Assembly: GCA_902517565.1 (NCBI GenBank)
Contig: CABYCU010000001.1
Coordinates: forward strand, 62,001-126,000
DNA length: 64,000 nt
Reading direction: 5' to 3'
DNA from: an uncultured SAR86 cluster bacterium
GTDB taxonomy: Bacteria; Pseudomonadota; Gammaproteobacteria; Magnimaribacterales; Magnimaribacteraceae
The notes beneath the pieces were generated by a model. It ran no database searches. It had not been told where the DNA came from and was given only the letters and a program-made list of their open reading frames with translations. A program made the translations under genes and the position numbers. Shown piece after piece: positions 44,513 through 57,799 of this stretch. The stretch's first letter is position 1. Every line of letters begins with the position of its first letter.

Positions 44513-47016
44513 TCTAATCTCAACTCCACATCGATCATAAAATAAGGTTCTATTTTAGATTTTTGATGTCCCTTATCTTTAGAAACACCCATTCGTCCAT
44601 ATAAATCTAATCTATTTGTACTAAGTTCATATACAAATTCAGAATTAATTTCTCGGTATTTGGGCGACAAGTCAAAATCTATAGAGCTAAATTGGATCTC
44701 TCTATTTTTATTTCTACGGTAAGGCATTGCCAGTTCTATGACAGATTCTTCAACCTTTAATGGCTGATCTACTCGAAATCCAAAATAATCATTGGCTTTA
44801 AGAAAACCTTTTTTGTAAATACCTATATTGAAGGAGCCAGAAACAATGTCTTGCATGGCAGTGATTAAGCTTTGCTCTTGAAAAGAAGGCTTAGTCTTTC
44901 CAATAAAGACTGAGCCTCTAGTCTCTATGCTTCTGTCTTGTCTGGTTATCTCTATACCGCCAAAATAAGTTTTACTTGATTCAAGCCCAAATGCTCCAGA
45001 AAGGGTTGATCCTAGAAGACTTTCTGCTTCATTTGTAATCCCTCCTTGAAGTGAAATAGAAGTTTTATTATGTCTAGATCTAAATTCAGTCAGCAAGCCA
45101 TTTGAAGCTTTTGACTTAATCAAGTAGCTATCATTCTCTCTATGACGACCAGAAAATAAAGCAAGAGATATTTCATTCTGAGCTGATAATATATTTCTAT
45201 ACCCTATAAAAGAACCGTCATAACTTAGTTCTAGGTATGGAGAGCCATAAAACCCCATGGTCTTATCTTTTGTAGACATGGATTCAGATTCATTGCCGAA
45301 ATATAGATTTGGACTATGTCCACTACCAGCAAATACAAGGTTCTTATCTGAAATAGGATGAATTATAGAAAAATAATTTAATACCTTTTTATTATCAGCC
45401 CATAGAGAAAGGCCTTCACTCTCAAAAGACAATCTTTCATTAAGACCAAAAGTGAGCCGGGCACCTTCAGCGGTCTTAAGCTCTCTGCGCTTTAATTTTC
45501 TTTTTATAAATGACTGATTAGATGCAAGCCAATTAGGTGAATAAAGATTAGAAAAAGATTTTGATCCTAGGCTCTTCCGAAATGGCGCTCCTAACTCATC
45601 TATAACGATTAAATTTGCACTTCCCATAAATTCGCCAATACCGCCACCAAATGCAGGACCTAACGAAAATATCTTTGTTGAGATTTCACTCAGTTTGAGA
45701 TTAGACAAGGCTTCACCCATAGTAGCTATCATTGTTGTACCTTGGGGCTTGGTAGCTTCATCTAGATCCATCAAGCCCTGACCATAGATATCTGAATCTG
45801 CATAAATCCCTGATTTGTCTGCTGTTAAAAAAAGTCTTTGTAATATTTCCGTATTACCGAGCTGCCCATCAAAAAAATCAACTAGTAGGGCTAAGCCTCC
45901 TGATACATGAGGTGCGGCCATTGAGGTTCCACTATATTCAGCGTAGTAATTATAATCTGGGGCATCTTGAGCATATGCACTTGTGATAGATCCTCCAGGA
46001 GCTGCTATGCAGTAATCTTTAGCAACACCGCATCTATTAGAAAAACTACTAATTTCTCCATTAGAATCTATAGATACAACTGCTGCACTATTGTTTCTTA
46101 ATTCAGAAATTAAAAAGGGTAGTCCCCCAAACACTTCTGGACTAGAGTAATCGACTCCCTGATCTGCATATCCTCCACCATTACCAGCTGACCATATAAA
46201 TAAGGTCTTGTCTGCTTCAGGAGTATCTTCTTGAGCAAGTACTTCTATTGTTTTAGGAAATGCACCTCTTAGATTATCTTCTGTATAGTCATTTATATTA
46301 CCCTGATAGCCAAAGCTACCATTAACAATTGTTACTCCTCTTTCAACAAAATAATTTTCTAATTGAGACCAACTATCATCTACTCCTGAATAATCTACCG
46401 ACGAATCTATTTGTGCTGGTTCGTAGTCTTCTCCTGCAGTACCTAGTTTTATCGAAATAAAGTAAAGTTGAGCATCAAAGGCTACGCCGTGCATTCCAGA
46501 TCCATCTCTTTCTCCAAGAGCTATTGCTGAGACATGTGTTCCATGCCTTTTTTCTTCTGTAGTAGGACTTCTATCTGAATAAACTAAATAACTGTCGGAA
46601 GTTAATTTATTCTCCCCATTTAACTCTTGATGAGTATTGTCTACACCTGAATCCATTATTCCTATAAGAGTTCCCTGGCCTGTTGCTCCTCTTGCATAAG
46701 CAGATGAGGCTTTAATCAATGACAAGCCTGTTTGTTCGATATACTCATCTGCACTTTCATAGGTTGCCTTATCTTGTTCAAAATCATTTGTAAGAATAAT
46801 TGCTCCAGAAATAGGTAGGCTACTGGATGGTGTTGGTGTTGGTGTTGGTGTTGGTGTTGGTGTAGGTGTAGGTGTAGGTGTTGGTGTAGGGCTTGGTGTT
46901 GGGGTAGAGCTACCAGTTGGATTTGTAGGAGAGGGATCACTTCCCCCGCCGCCTCCACCACCACAAGAAACTAACGTAAATAAGCAAGCCAAAAGTAAGA
47001 TAGAAATCTTCTTCAT
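44509..47016 (-). CDS. Surface S8 (subtilisin-type) protease lipoprotein with C-terminal beta-rich domain
   Basis: Secreted serine protease, 835 residues. A lipoprotein signal ends LVSC (Cys18), followed by a glycine run and a Thr-Pro tract (about 37-60). The S8 domain has Asp119 (IMDSGVD), His158 (RHGTHVS), oxyanion Asn276 (SAGNGGG) and Ser362 (YSGTSMAAPHVSGG), so all catalytic residues are present. From about 440 to the end the sequence is beta-rich, alternates hydrophobic and polar residues and lacks a domain I can name; it resembles an autotransporter barrel, though it ends ELRLD instead of Phe/Trp. It overlaps the upstream VOC gene by 4 bases. Confidence 0.85.
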   Translation of the reverse strand: MKKISILLLACLFTLVSCGGGGGGGSDPSPTNPTGSSTPTPSPTPTPTPTPTPTPTPTPTPTPSSSLPISGAIILTNDFEQDKATYESADEYIEQTGLSLIKASSAYARGATGQGTLIGIMDSGVDNTHQELNGENKLTSDSYLVYSDRSPTTEEKRHGTHVSAIALGERDGSGMHGVAFDAQLYFISIKLGTAGEDYEPAQIDSSVDYSGVDDSWSQLENYFVERGVTIVNGSFGYQGNINDYTEDNLRGAFPKTIEVLAQEDTPEADKTLFIWSAGNGGGYADQGVDYSSPEVFGGLPFLISELRNNSAAVVSIDSNGEISSFSNRCGVAKDYCIAAPGGSITSAYAQDAPDYNYYAEYSGTSMAAPHVSGGLALLVDFFDGQLGNTEILQRLFLTADKSGIYADSDIYGQGLMDLDEATKPQGTTMIATMGEALSNLKLSEISTKIFSLGPAFGGGIGEFMGSANLIVIDELGAPFRKSLGSKSFSNLYSPNWLASNQSFIKRKLKRRELKTAEGARLTFGLNERLSFESEGLSLWADNKKVLNYFSIIHPISDKNLVFAGSGHSPNLYFGNESESMSTKDKTMGFYGSPYLELSYDGSFIGYRNILSAQNEISLALFSGRHRENDSYLIKSKASNGLLTEFRSRHNKTSISLQGGITNEAESLLGSTLSGAFGLESSKTYFGGIEITRQDRSIETRGSVFIGKTKPSFQEQSLITAMQDIVSGSFNIGIYKKGFLKANDYFGFRVDQPLKVEESVIELAMPYRRNKNREIQFSSIDFDLSPKYREINSEFVYELSTNRLDLYGRMGVSKDKGHQKSKIEPYFMIDVELRLD
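46829..46906 (-). repeat. Hexanucleotide tandem repeat coding the Thr-Pro tract
   Basis: About 13 copies of a 6-base unit (GGTGTT or GGTGTA on the plus strand, ACACCA-type on the coding strand): ten near-perfect, then three degenerate. Each unit codes for Thr-Pro, so gain or loss keeps the frame and only changes the linker length between the lipid anchor and the protease. Confidence 0.9.
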
Positions 47017-47747
47017 ACTAAATAAAATTTTACTCCTCCAATAACAACCTCTCCTGCATTTATGTATCCAAGCTCATTAGCTTTTTTAATTAATTTTTGT
47101 GGATCATTAACCTTTAAGCTGAAGGCTGATACACCTGCCCCCCTTCCATCTTGATCTTCCACAAATTTTATCCAAGTATTATCAAGAAATATTGATTTAG
47201 ACTCTAAATCTATTTTATTTGTGCCTAAAACCTCATTCCAGCTGTTAAACATCTCTTCAGGATTTGTAGACTGTATCTCAACTCCATCTACAGCCTTAAC
47301 ATAGCCAGACATATGGCTTTTCCAGTCAGGTCCAGCCCATTTCCAACTATCTTTTGGGTTCATCCAATCTAAAGATAAAATTGCACCGCCCATTTCTTTT
47401 GGATGAAGATGGATTGCTTTAGCTTCCGGTAAATCTGTTTCCCATACAATGCCTACATCATTTTGATTAACCCGTTCTTTGGAAGTATCAAAATCATCGA
47501 CTTGAATAATAACCATATAGCCACCATCGCCATTACGCTTATCTAGGAATCTTCCGGCAGTTGTATTCTCTTCTATCGGACTCACTACTTCTAAGAAATC
47601 TGTTCCAATAGGAATAACAGCATTTTCTAATCCAAAATGTGCAACACCAGGATCATTAAAGGATACTTCAAATTTAAATAAATTACAGAGGTCTTCAACA
47701 ATCGGATCACGTAGCTGTGAAACCATTACTATTTGCCTTATATCCAC
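47013..47747 (-). CDS. VOC-family (glyoxalase-like) protein
   Basis: A 244-residue protein that looks like a glyoxalase_3-type vicinal-oxygen-chelate fold: MDIRQIVMVSQLRDPIVEDLCNLF at the start, FLEVVSPIEENTTAGRFLDKRNGDGGYMVIIQ in the first half, then a second module around GYVKAVDGVEIQST with a KVNDPQKLIKKANELGY helix. No signal peptide. The product could be a dioxygenase-like, lyase or binding protein; I cannot name the substrate. Its stop overlaps the protease start by 4 bases, so co-translation is likely although no functional link is obvious. Confidence 0.72.
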   Translation of the reverse strand: MDIRQIVMVSQLRDPIVEDLCNLFKFEVSFNDPGVAHFGLENAVIPIGTDFLEVVSPIEENTTAGRFLDKRNGDGGYMVIIQVDDFDTSKERVNQNDVGIVWETDLPEAKAIHLHPKEMGGAILSLDWMNPKDSWKWAGPDWKSHMSGYVKAVDGVEIQSTNPEEMFNSWNEVLGTNKIDLESKSIFLDNTWIKFVEDQDGRGAGVSAFSLKVNDPQKLIKKANELGYINAGEVVIGGVKFYLV

Positions 47748-47819
47748 TTACAAACTCCCCTTATAAACATTTATAATATTCACTCACCTTATAATAACTT
47801 AATTAAAAAAATAATCTTA

Positions 47820-48650
47820 ATGAATATATCAGTTGATTTTGGAATAACTGTAACAGATACGATCAGAAAAAAGGGGTCAGAAATAATTCATAAAATGGAG
47901 TTAAGTTCTGAAGAAGTTAGTCATAACAGAGTAAAGGATTTATTTCCTGATATAGATTTTAGTTCTAATTCTGGATTTCTAGCAGTGACTGGAGGAAAAC
48001 ATCTTCAATTAGGTGAGATTATAGAATCTACACCAATCATTCATGTTAATGAGATAGATGCAATCGGCGAAGGGTCTATGCATCTTTCTGGATTGAGTAA
48101 AGAACAATCTGTGATCATTGTAAGTGCTGGATCTGGTACAGCTTGTATTCATGCTCATAAAGGAATTTTTACGCATTGTTCAGGAACGGGTGTGGGAGGA
48201 GGAACTGTTTTAGGTTTAAGCAAACTCATGTTGGGAACAGATAATCCTGAAGAAATTGCCTTGTTAGCGAATAAGGGTAGTGAAGGCAATGTAGATTTAA
48301 TATTAGAAGATGTTGTGTCAGGACCTATAGGACAACTTCCTTCAGATACTACGGCTGTAAACTTTGGTAAAGTTCCTAAAGTTAATGATAGATTTGCAAA
48401 GGAAGATATTGCAGCAGGAATTGTCAACTTAGTAGGTCAGACGGCAGCGAGAATAGCTACCTCCGTAGCTATGATTTTTAAAGCTGATCAGATTGTTGTA
48501 GTGGGAAGAACTCCTACATTTATTGGTCTTAGAAATTCACTTGAACAAGCAGCTGCTCTAACTGGTTTTACACCTCATTTTCCTGAAAATGGAGAATATG
48601 CTTCAGCTTTAGGTGCTTTGTTAATGGCAGAAAAAAACCCTCCTAATTAG
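47820..48650 (+). CDS. coaW: Type II pantothenate kinase
   Basis: Phosphorylates pantothenate, the first step of coenzyme A synthesis. It matches the Staphylococcus type II PanK in order: ISVDFG near the start, VTGG, VSAGSGTACI, GTGVGGGTVLG, DTTAVNFGKV, VVVGRTP and PENGEYASALGALL. The open frame begins at 47733, but the ATG at 47820 gives 276 residues with VDFG at the start, close to the usual 267. Most gammaproteobacteria use type I CoaA or type III CoaX. The last codons overlap the rRNA terminator. Divergent from the VOC gene by 72 bases. Confidence 0.85.
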   Translation: MNISVDFGITVTDTIRKKGSEIIHKMELSSEEVSHNRVKDLFPDIDFSSNSGFLAVTGGKHLQLGEIIESTPIIHVNEIDAIGEGSMHLSGLSKEQSVIIVSAGSGTACIHAHKGIFTHCSGTGVGGGTVLGLSKLMLGTDNPEEIALLANKGSEGNVDLILEDVVSGPIGQLPSDTTAVNFGKVPKVNDRFAKEDIAAGIVNLVGQTAARIATSVAMIFKADQIVVVGRTPTFIGLRNSLEQAAALTGFTPHFPENGEYASALGALLMAEKNPPN

Positions 48651-48668
48651 AAATTAGAAGGGTTTAAA
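48631..48668 (-). terminator. rRNA operon terminator, inside the end of coaW
   Basis: Read on the minus strand: CCCTTCTAATT, loop TCT, AATTAGGAGGG, then seven T. The stem has about 11 paired bases with one mismatch. It is 6 bases beyond the 5S 3' end. On the plus strand the same bases encode the last residues and stop of coaW, where no U run follows, so the site is one-way. Confidence 0.85.
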
Positions 48669-48673
48669 AAAAA

Positions 48674-48789
48674 GTCTGACGATGTCCTACTCTCACATGG
48701 TCGCAACCACACTACCATCGGCGCTAAGAGGTTTCACTTCTGAGTTCGAAAAGGTATCAGGTGGTTCACTCTTGCTATTGTCATCAGAC
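48674..48789 (-). rRNA. rrf: 5S ribosomal RNA
   Basis: About 116 bases whose termini pair (GTCTGATGAC... with ...CGTCAGAC) and which hold the conserved core, including CCGAACTCAGAAGTGAAAC-like and GGTAGTGTGG-like segments, read on the minus strand. The ends are set from the terminal stem. It follows 23S by about 60 bases and is followed by the terminator. No tRNA lies behind it. Confidence 0.95.
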
Positions 48790-48840
48790 AGAAACTTATA
48801 AATTCAACCATTAATAATTTGGCTTATATCAAGAAATTAC

Positions 48841-48850
48841 TTGATGTAAT

Positions 48851-48859
<9 letters not shown>
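48841..48859 (-). repeat. 23S processing stem, 3' arm
   Basis: Nineteen bases here (TTGATGTAATACGGTCAAG on the plus strand) pair with 51754-51772, one G-U pair being the only deviation. This brings the two ends of 23S together as the usual RNase III substrate. Confidence 0.85.
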
Positions 48860-51753
<2,894 letters not shown>

Positions 51754-51760
<7 letters not shown>

Positions 51761-51772
51761 ATATTACATCAA
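51754..51772 (-). repeat. 23S processing stem, 5' arm
   Basis: Complement of 48841-48859 (CTTGACCATATTACATCAA on the plus strand). It contains the mature 5' end of 23S and the last bases of the 16S-23S spacer. Confidence 0.85.
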
Positions 51773-52062
51773 TTAACTTAATGATATTTTCAAGAATTTC
51801 TATCTACTATATGTGTTTAAAAAACACATTATTTGTGTTTTGAAAAACACAAAAAACGCCAAATTACTTTGCAGTTATTCAACAATATATTATTTAAAAA
51901 TAAAATATTGAAGAATACTTAATTTGCATATCTAAAACATAAATGCTTTTGATATGACTTGATTGAACTTATAAAAATGTTAAAAAACTCATCTTTTATC
52001 TTATTAAAGATAAAGATAAATAAGTAATTCGTGTGAACGCCTATAAAAAAACGATTTTATTT
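51761..52062 (-). other. 16S-23S internal transcribed spacer without tRNA genes
   Basis: About 300 bases, very AT-rich. I looked for the tRNA-Ile and tRNA-Ala acceptor ends and T-loops (GGTTCGA-type) on both strands and found none. It contains two short hairpins around 51811-51850 (ATGTGTTT-AAA-AAACACAT and TTTGTGTTTT-GAAAAACACAAA), the 5' arm of the 23S stem, and the 3' arm of the 16S stem. Confidence 0.88.
52020..52035 (-). repeat. 16S processing stem, 3' arm
   Basis: ATAAGTAATTCGTGTG is the exact complement of bases 53719-53734 in front of 16S. The 16-bp helix would hold the 16S precursor for RNase III cleavage. Confidence 0.88.
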
Positions 52063-53614
<1,552 letters not shown>

Positions 53615-53718
53615 GAATTTTGAATTAAGTGCCAAAAATGACACTAAGTCAGCTTATTTATACATATAAATACATATAAATTACCGACTTTGGTAAGTTG
53701 CGCTTAATTATAAGCGCC

Positions 53719-53734
53719 CACACGAATTACTTAT
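53719..53734 (-). repeat. 16S processing stem, 5' arm
   Basis: CACACGAATTACTTAT, the 16-base exact complement of 52020-52035, in the rRNA leader about 105 bases upstream of 16S. Confidence 0.88.
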
Positions 53735-53776
53735 TAAAACTTTTAAAAAACTTCCCTTCGCGAACGAGGGACGCGC

Positions 53777-53804
53777 AGTATACATCAAAAACTATTGTTT
53801 CAAA
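53777..53804 (-). promoter_or_regulatory. rRNA operon promoter with GC-rich discriminator
   Basis: On the minus strand, TTTGAA then 16 bases then TATACT, followed at once by GCGCGTCCCTC. A GC-rich discriminator after the -10 box is the mark of stringently controlled rRNA promoters that respond to ppGpp and DksA. A/T tracts upstream, overlapping the end of tyrS, could be an UP element. The predicted start is about 160 bases upstream of 16S. Confidence 0.72.
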
Positions 53805-53818
53805 GAAGTTTTTATCTA

Positions 53819-55009
53819 TTAATCAATAATAATTTTTGCAGCTTTTTTCTTGCCTACTTGCACTAAATTTGAGGTTCCTCTTTTTATTTTAAATTTGTCA
53901 TCTAAAACTTTTTCTTCATTAACTTTTACAGCACCCTGTTTGATCATACGCATGGCTTCAGAGGTGCTATTTAGAAGCCTTGAATCCTTTAAAATTCTTG
54001 TTATGAGCTCATCTTCGGTATCAATCTTCACAATGATTTCTTCTAATTCTTGTGAAATGTTTCCCTTTTGAAATCTATTAACAAAATTTTCTTTTGATTG
54101 GAGTCCTTTCCCGTTATGGAATCTGTCGACTATTTCTTCTGCAAGGATAAACTTTATATCTCTTGGGTTTGAGCCCTGTTTTATCTCTTTTTTAAATTGA
54201 TCAATTTCACCTGAAGTCTTAAAACTTAATAAAGAAAAATACCTCCACATTAATTCATCAGAAATAGACATAATTTTACCAAACATTTCATCCGGGCTGT
54301 CTTCGAGTGCTATGTAATTCCCCAAAGATTTGGACATCTTCTTTACACCATCAAGCCCTTCTAAAAGCGGTACGGTTAAAATAGATTGTTGTTTTTGACC
54401 ATAATGTTTTTGAACCTCGCGACCAAGAAGCAGATTAAACTTTTGATCTGTTCCACCCAATTCTATATCAGCCTCTAATTTTACAGAGTCAAACCCTTGC
54501 AGGATTGGATACAAAAATTCGTGAATGGAAATAGGTAGTTGAGATTTATACCTTTTTGAGAAATCATCCCTCTCAAGCATTCTTGCGACTGTATAAGAAG
54601 ATAGCATCTTAATAAATTCTGAGGGATGCACTTCTTGCATCCATTCTGAATTAAATCTAATTTCTGTTTTATTAGGGTCTAGAATCTTGAAAACTTGTTC
54701 TTTATAGGTTTCAGCATTCTTACTTAATTGTTCTTCTGTTAGTACAGGGCGAGTTTCATTCACGCCTGATGGATCACCAACTAGCCCGGTAAAGTCTCCT
54801 ATTAAAAAGATAACTTGATGACCTAAATCTTGAAATATTTTCATCTTATTAAGGAGCACTGTGTGCCCTAAGTGTAAATCAGGTGACGTTGGATCAAATC
54901 CCGCTTTGACTCGAAGTTTCTTCTTTGATTTTATTTGTTCTAAAAAACTTTCTTCAGGAATGATTTCTTCAGTGCCCCGAGTTAGTAGTTCTAGATTTTC
55001 TTTGGTCAT
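53819..55009 (-). CDS. tyrS: Tyrosyl-tRNA synthetase
   Basis: Class I synthetase that charges tRNA-Tyr. HLGHTVLL (HIGH motif) is near residue 46 and KMSKS in [11 protein letters not shown] near 233; the C-terminus has an S4-like RNA-binding domain ([11 protein letters not shown] region). It is the TyrRZ-type of 396 residues. It ends about 40 bases from the rRNA promoter and reads in the same direction. No terminator is visible between, so some readthrough is possible. Confidence 0.96.
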   Translation of the reverse strand: MTKENLELLTRGTEEIIPEESFLEQIKSKKKLRVKAGFDPTSPDLHLGHTVLLNKMKIFQDLGHQVIFLIGDFTGLVGDPSGVNETRPVLTEEQLSKNAETYKEQVFKILDPNKTEIRFNSEWMQEVHPSEFIKMLSSYTVARMLERDDFSKRYKSQLPISIHEFLYPILQGFDSVKLEADIELGGTDQKFNLLLGREVQKHYGQKQQSILTVPLLEGLDGVKKMSKSLGNYIALEDSPDEMFGKIMSISDELMWRYFSLLSFKTSGEIDQFKKEIKQGSNPRDIKFILAEEIVDRFHNGKGLQSKENFVNRFQKGNISQELEEIIVKIDTEDELITRILKDSRLLNSTSEAMRMIKQGAVKVNEEKVLDDKFKIKRGTSNLVQVGKKKAAKIIID

Positions 55010-55052
55010 TGTTTATCTATTATATGTCCTTTTTCAGGTATCATTCGACTTT

Positions 55053-56357
55053 ATGCTGGTTGCAGAATTTATAACCATCTTAAAAAACTTTCCTAAGAAG
55101 CACATTATTACTCTGTTTCTTGGCTTTATGCTGCTCATTTCAGTAAGCATCTTAGGCAGTAAGGATTTTGCGAACGAAGAAAAAAATTTGGAACTCACTA
55201 AATCCCTGAAACTTAATACCCTCACTGAGAATACCCAAATAAAGATACCTCTTATAGAGAAGGAAAAATTAATTAAAAGAAATGACTCTCTTTTTACAAT
55301 CCTAAAAGAGCTGGGTGTACTTCAGGAAGACATCATAAAATTAGTAAATAGTAAAAATAGTAACTTGCTTTCAAAGATAGAAGTGGGAGATAAGATTAAG
55401 ATTCTGATTAGTTCCAAAGGAGAGCTGGATCAACTCTTTTATAAAGACAATGTTAAGGAAGGTGTCAGGGCTGAGAAAAAAGAAAATAATTTCATAATAA
55501 AAAAATATGAGTCAGAAATTGAAAAAGTTAAAGTTTTTAAACATGTGATTATAGAAGACTCTATGTACATGTCTGGTTTGAGAGAGAATGTCCCAGATAG
55601 CGTTCTAATGGACTTGGCATATATCAATGGTTGGGACATAGATTTTACTCATGATATAAGACCTGGAGATAGCTACAGCATAATTTATGAAGAAATAATT
55701 ATTGATGGAGAAAAGGTAATTGATGGAGACATTCTGATATCTGAATTTAATAATAGAGGAAAGCAGTTCGTAGCAGTAAGGTTTGATCTAGACGCGAATA
55801 CTTCAGAATATTTCAATACTAAAGGAGAGAATGTGAAAAAAGCATTTCTGAGATCTCCGGTTAAATTAAGTTACATCAGTTCAAAATATAATCTTAAGAG
55901 AAGGCATCCGGTTCTGCATACCATCAGAGCTCATAAGGGTGTGGATTATGCAGCAAATAAAGGTTCACCTGTGAGGGCTACTGGTGACGGAACTATTCTA
56001 TTTGCTCAATATAATGGAGGATGTGGAAATGAGATCAAAATTAAACACTCAGAAGATTATGTTACTCGTTATTGTCATCTTGATAGATTTGGTTCAAGGG
56101 CAAAAGTTGGTAGAAAGGTCAAACAAGGCCAGACAATAGGTTATGTAGGCAGTACAGGTTTAGCAACTGGGCCTCATTTGCACTATGAATTTCATGTTAA
56201 TGGGAAACATACTGATCCTCTCAAAGTAAAATTTCCTAATGCCTCTCCTGTAGAAGAAAAACAAGTGCTAGCCTATAAAAGGAAATCCAAAAATCTTCTT
56301 AGCGAACTCAATAACTATAAATACTTGATAGACCAAATAGAAGTATATGGTGGATAG
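55053..56357 (+). CDS. mepM: Murein DD-endopeptidase, M23 family (MepM-type)
   Basis: Cell-wall hydrolase that cleaves peptide crosslinks to allow growth. A membrane anchor is at about residues 17-36, then a middle region with a LysM/OapA-like SLFTILKELGV segment, then an M23 domain with HKGVDYAANKGSPVRATGDG (first zinc His and Asp), TRYCHLDRF and HLHYEFHVNG (HxH). The frame is open from 54861, but that stretch overlaps tyrS in the opposite strand. I start it at the ATG at 55053 (434 residues, E. coli 440), 43 bases from divergent tyrS. It overlaps anmK by 11 bases; the order tyrS/mepM-anmK is typical. Confidence 0.92.
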   Translation: MLVAEFITILKNFPKKHIITLFLGFMLLISVSILGSKDFANEEKNLELTKSLKLNTLTENTQIKIPLIEKEKLIKRNDSLFTILKELGVLQEDIIKLVNSKNSNLLSKIEVGDKIKILISSKGELDQLFYKDNVKEGVRAEKKENNFIIKKYESEIEKVKVFKHVIIEDSMYMSGLRENVPDSVLMDLAYINGWDIDFTHDIRPGDSYSIIYEEIIIDGEKVIDGDILISEFNNRGKQFVAVRFDLDANTSEYFNTKGENVKKAFLRSPVKLSYISSKYNLKRRHPVLHTIRAHKGVDYAANKGSPVRATGDGTILFAQYNGGCGNEIKIKHSEDYVTRYCHLDRFGSRAKVGRKVKQGQTIGYVGSTGLATGPHLHYEFHVNGKHTDPLKVKFPNASPVEEKQVLAYKRKSKNLLSELNNYKYLIDQIEVYGG

Positions 56358-57456
56358 CATATATATTGGATTGATGACTGGAACAAGCGCAGATTCTTTG
56401 GATTGCGCAGCAGTGAATTTTTCTAAAAAAGAAATGAATATCATTGGTTTAAAAAATTATGATATTCCAAATGCATTAAGACAAAAGATTCAAGAAAGCT
56501 CCCAGGCTCTTGAACTCAACCAATCTCTAATAAAAGATCTAGATATTAAGCTGGGTAATTTTTTTTCAGAGAGTATTAAAGATTTGATTAAAACTCTATC
56601 TTTAGATAAGAATCAAGTTTCAGGAATTGGTAGCCATGGTCAAACTATAAAACATGAACCGAATGCAGAGAATCCTTACTCTATGCAAATTGGCGATCCG
56701 CAATTAATAAGTAATAACTTAGGAATTAAAACAGTTGGTAGATTTAGAGACGATGATATTCTTGCCGGAGGACAAGGCGCTCCTATATCTCCGGTCTTCC
56801 ATAGAGAAGTTTTTGCACAAACAGGTGAAAAAAGGTTAATAGTAAATATCGGTGGAATAACAAATATTTCGGTAATCTCTGATCAAGAAATTATGGGTTT
56901 TGATACCGGTCCAGGAAATTGTCTAATGGATACTTGGTGTCGGAAAAATCTTAAAGGAGACTTTGATGATGAGGGTAATTGGGCAAAATCTGGTGAGGTA
57001 AATAAAACTCTCTTAGATTTTATGATAGATGATAACTACTTCAAAAAGGAACATCCTAAGAGCACAGGACCAGATTATTTTAATGAAAGCTGGTTATTGA
57101 ACTGCATCAACGAAGTTGATCAAGACTTAAATGCTAATGATGTACAAGCTACACTAGCGGAATTAACAGCGTTAAGCTTATCCATGAGCTTAAACGAGAT
57201 TGAAGATGTTTCTGAAAAAGTCTATTTCTGTGGTGGCGGTACACATAATCTTCACTTGTTAAAAAGGATTAATTTAAAAATAAAAAAAACTTGTTTAACA
57301 ACACAAGAGCTAGGTATAGATCCAGACTATCTAGAGGCAATTTGTTTTGCTTGGCTAGCCAAACAAAGACTAGATGACAGAAAGTTTGATATGCAAAATA
57401 TAACCGGTAGCAAAAAAGCTGTTTACCTAGGAAGAGTCTTTTTACCTGCTATATAG
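56347..57456 (+). CDS. anmK: Anhydro-N-acetylmuramic acid kinase
   Basis: Recycles cell-wall sugar: phosphorylates and opens 1,6-anhydro-MurNAc to MurNAc-6-phosphate. [16 protein letters not shown] at the N-terminus, [25 protein letters not shown] and [12 protein letters not shown] are typical. Length 369 (E. coli 369). Co-transcribed with mepM, whose product starts cell-wall turnover, overlapping it by 11 bases. Convergent with erpA, overlapping by 8 bases. Confidence 0.96.
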   Translation: MVDSIYIGLMTGTSADSLDCAAVNFSKKEMNIIGLKNYDIPNALRQKIQESSQALELNQSLIKDLDIKLGNFFSESIKDLIKTLSLDKNQVSGIGSHGQTIKHEPNAENPYSMQIGDPQLISNNLGIKTVGRFRDDDILAGGQGAPISPVFHREVFAQTGEKRLIVNIGGITNISVISDQEIMGFDTGPGNCLMDTWCRKNLKGDFDDEGNWAKSGEVNKTLLDFMIDDNYFKKEHPKSTGPDYFNESWLLNCINEVDQDLNANDVQATLAELTALSLSMSLNEIEDVSEKVYFCGGGTHNLHLLKRINLKIKKTCLTTQELGIDPDYLEAICFAWLAKQRLDDRKFDMQNITGSKKAVYLGRVFLPAI

Positions 57457-57799
57457 AAAAAGATTCTCCGCAACCACAAGTAGTAGTAGCATTGGGATTA
57501 GAGATTATAAATTTTGAACCTGTTAAGTCCTCGATGTAATCAACAGTGGAGCCTTGAAGATATTGGAGACTCAAGGAATCAATTACCAGGTTAGCCCCCT
57601 CTTTCTCTATACAAGTATCATCTTCATCTACAATATGATCAAAGGAGAATCCGTATTGGAAACCAGAGCAACCGCCCCCGGTAACATAAACACGCAGGTT
57701 TAAAATGTTTTCTTCTATTTCATCTTGTTTTAGAGATAGAATTTTTTCAACCGCTCCATCGGTAAGTTGCATTAACGAAGGAATATAAGTTTCAACCAT
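57449..57799 (-). CDS. erpA: Iron-sulfur cluster insertion protein ErpA
   Basis: A-type carrier that hands 4Fe-4S clusters to targets such as IspG/IspH. Three conserved cysteines appear in [11 protein letters not shown] and the C-terminal [11 protein letters not shown]. Length 116 fits ErpA. The start overlaps the argC stop by 8 bases, so it is coupled to that gene. The argC-erpA-anmK neighbourhood is conserved in this class, supporting ErpA over IscA. Confidence 0.93.
   Translation of the reverse strand: MVETYIPSLMQLTDGAVEKILSLKQDEIEENILNLRVYVTGGGCSGFQYGFSFDHIVDEDDTCIEKEGANLVIDSLSLQYLQGSTVDYIEDLTGSKFIISNPNATTTCGCGESFSI

Noticed and set aside
46829-46906. Repeat as a CRISPR array
   Set aside because: The units are six bases, contiguous, and in frame with Thr-Pro; there are no spacers.
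46716-46964. Minus-strand frame with His-Gln repeats over the Thr-Pro tract
   Set aside because: It is a shifted frame of the hexamer repeat inside the protease gene.
51761-52062. tRNA genes in the rRNA spacer
   Set aside because: No tRNA arms found by eye on either strand; the sequence is AT-rich with short hairpins only.
54861-55052. Longer mepM start
   Set aside because: It overlaps tyrS on the other strand; the leading 64 residues look like antisense of tyrS.
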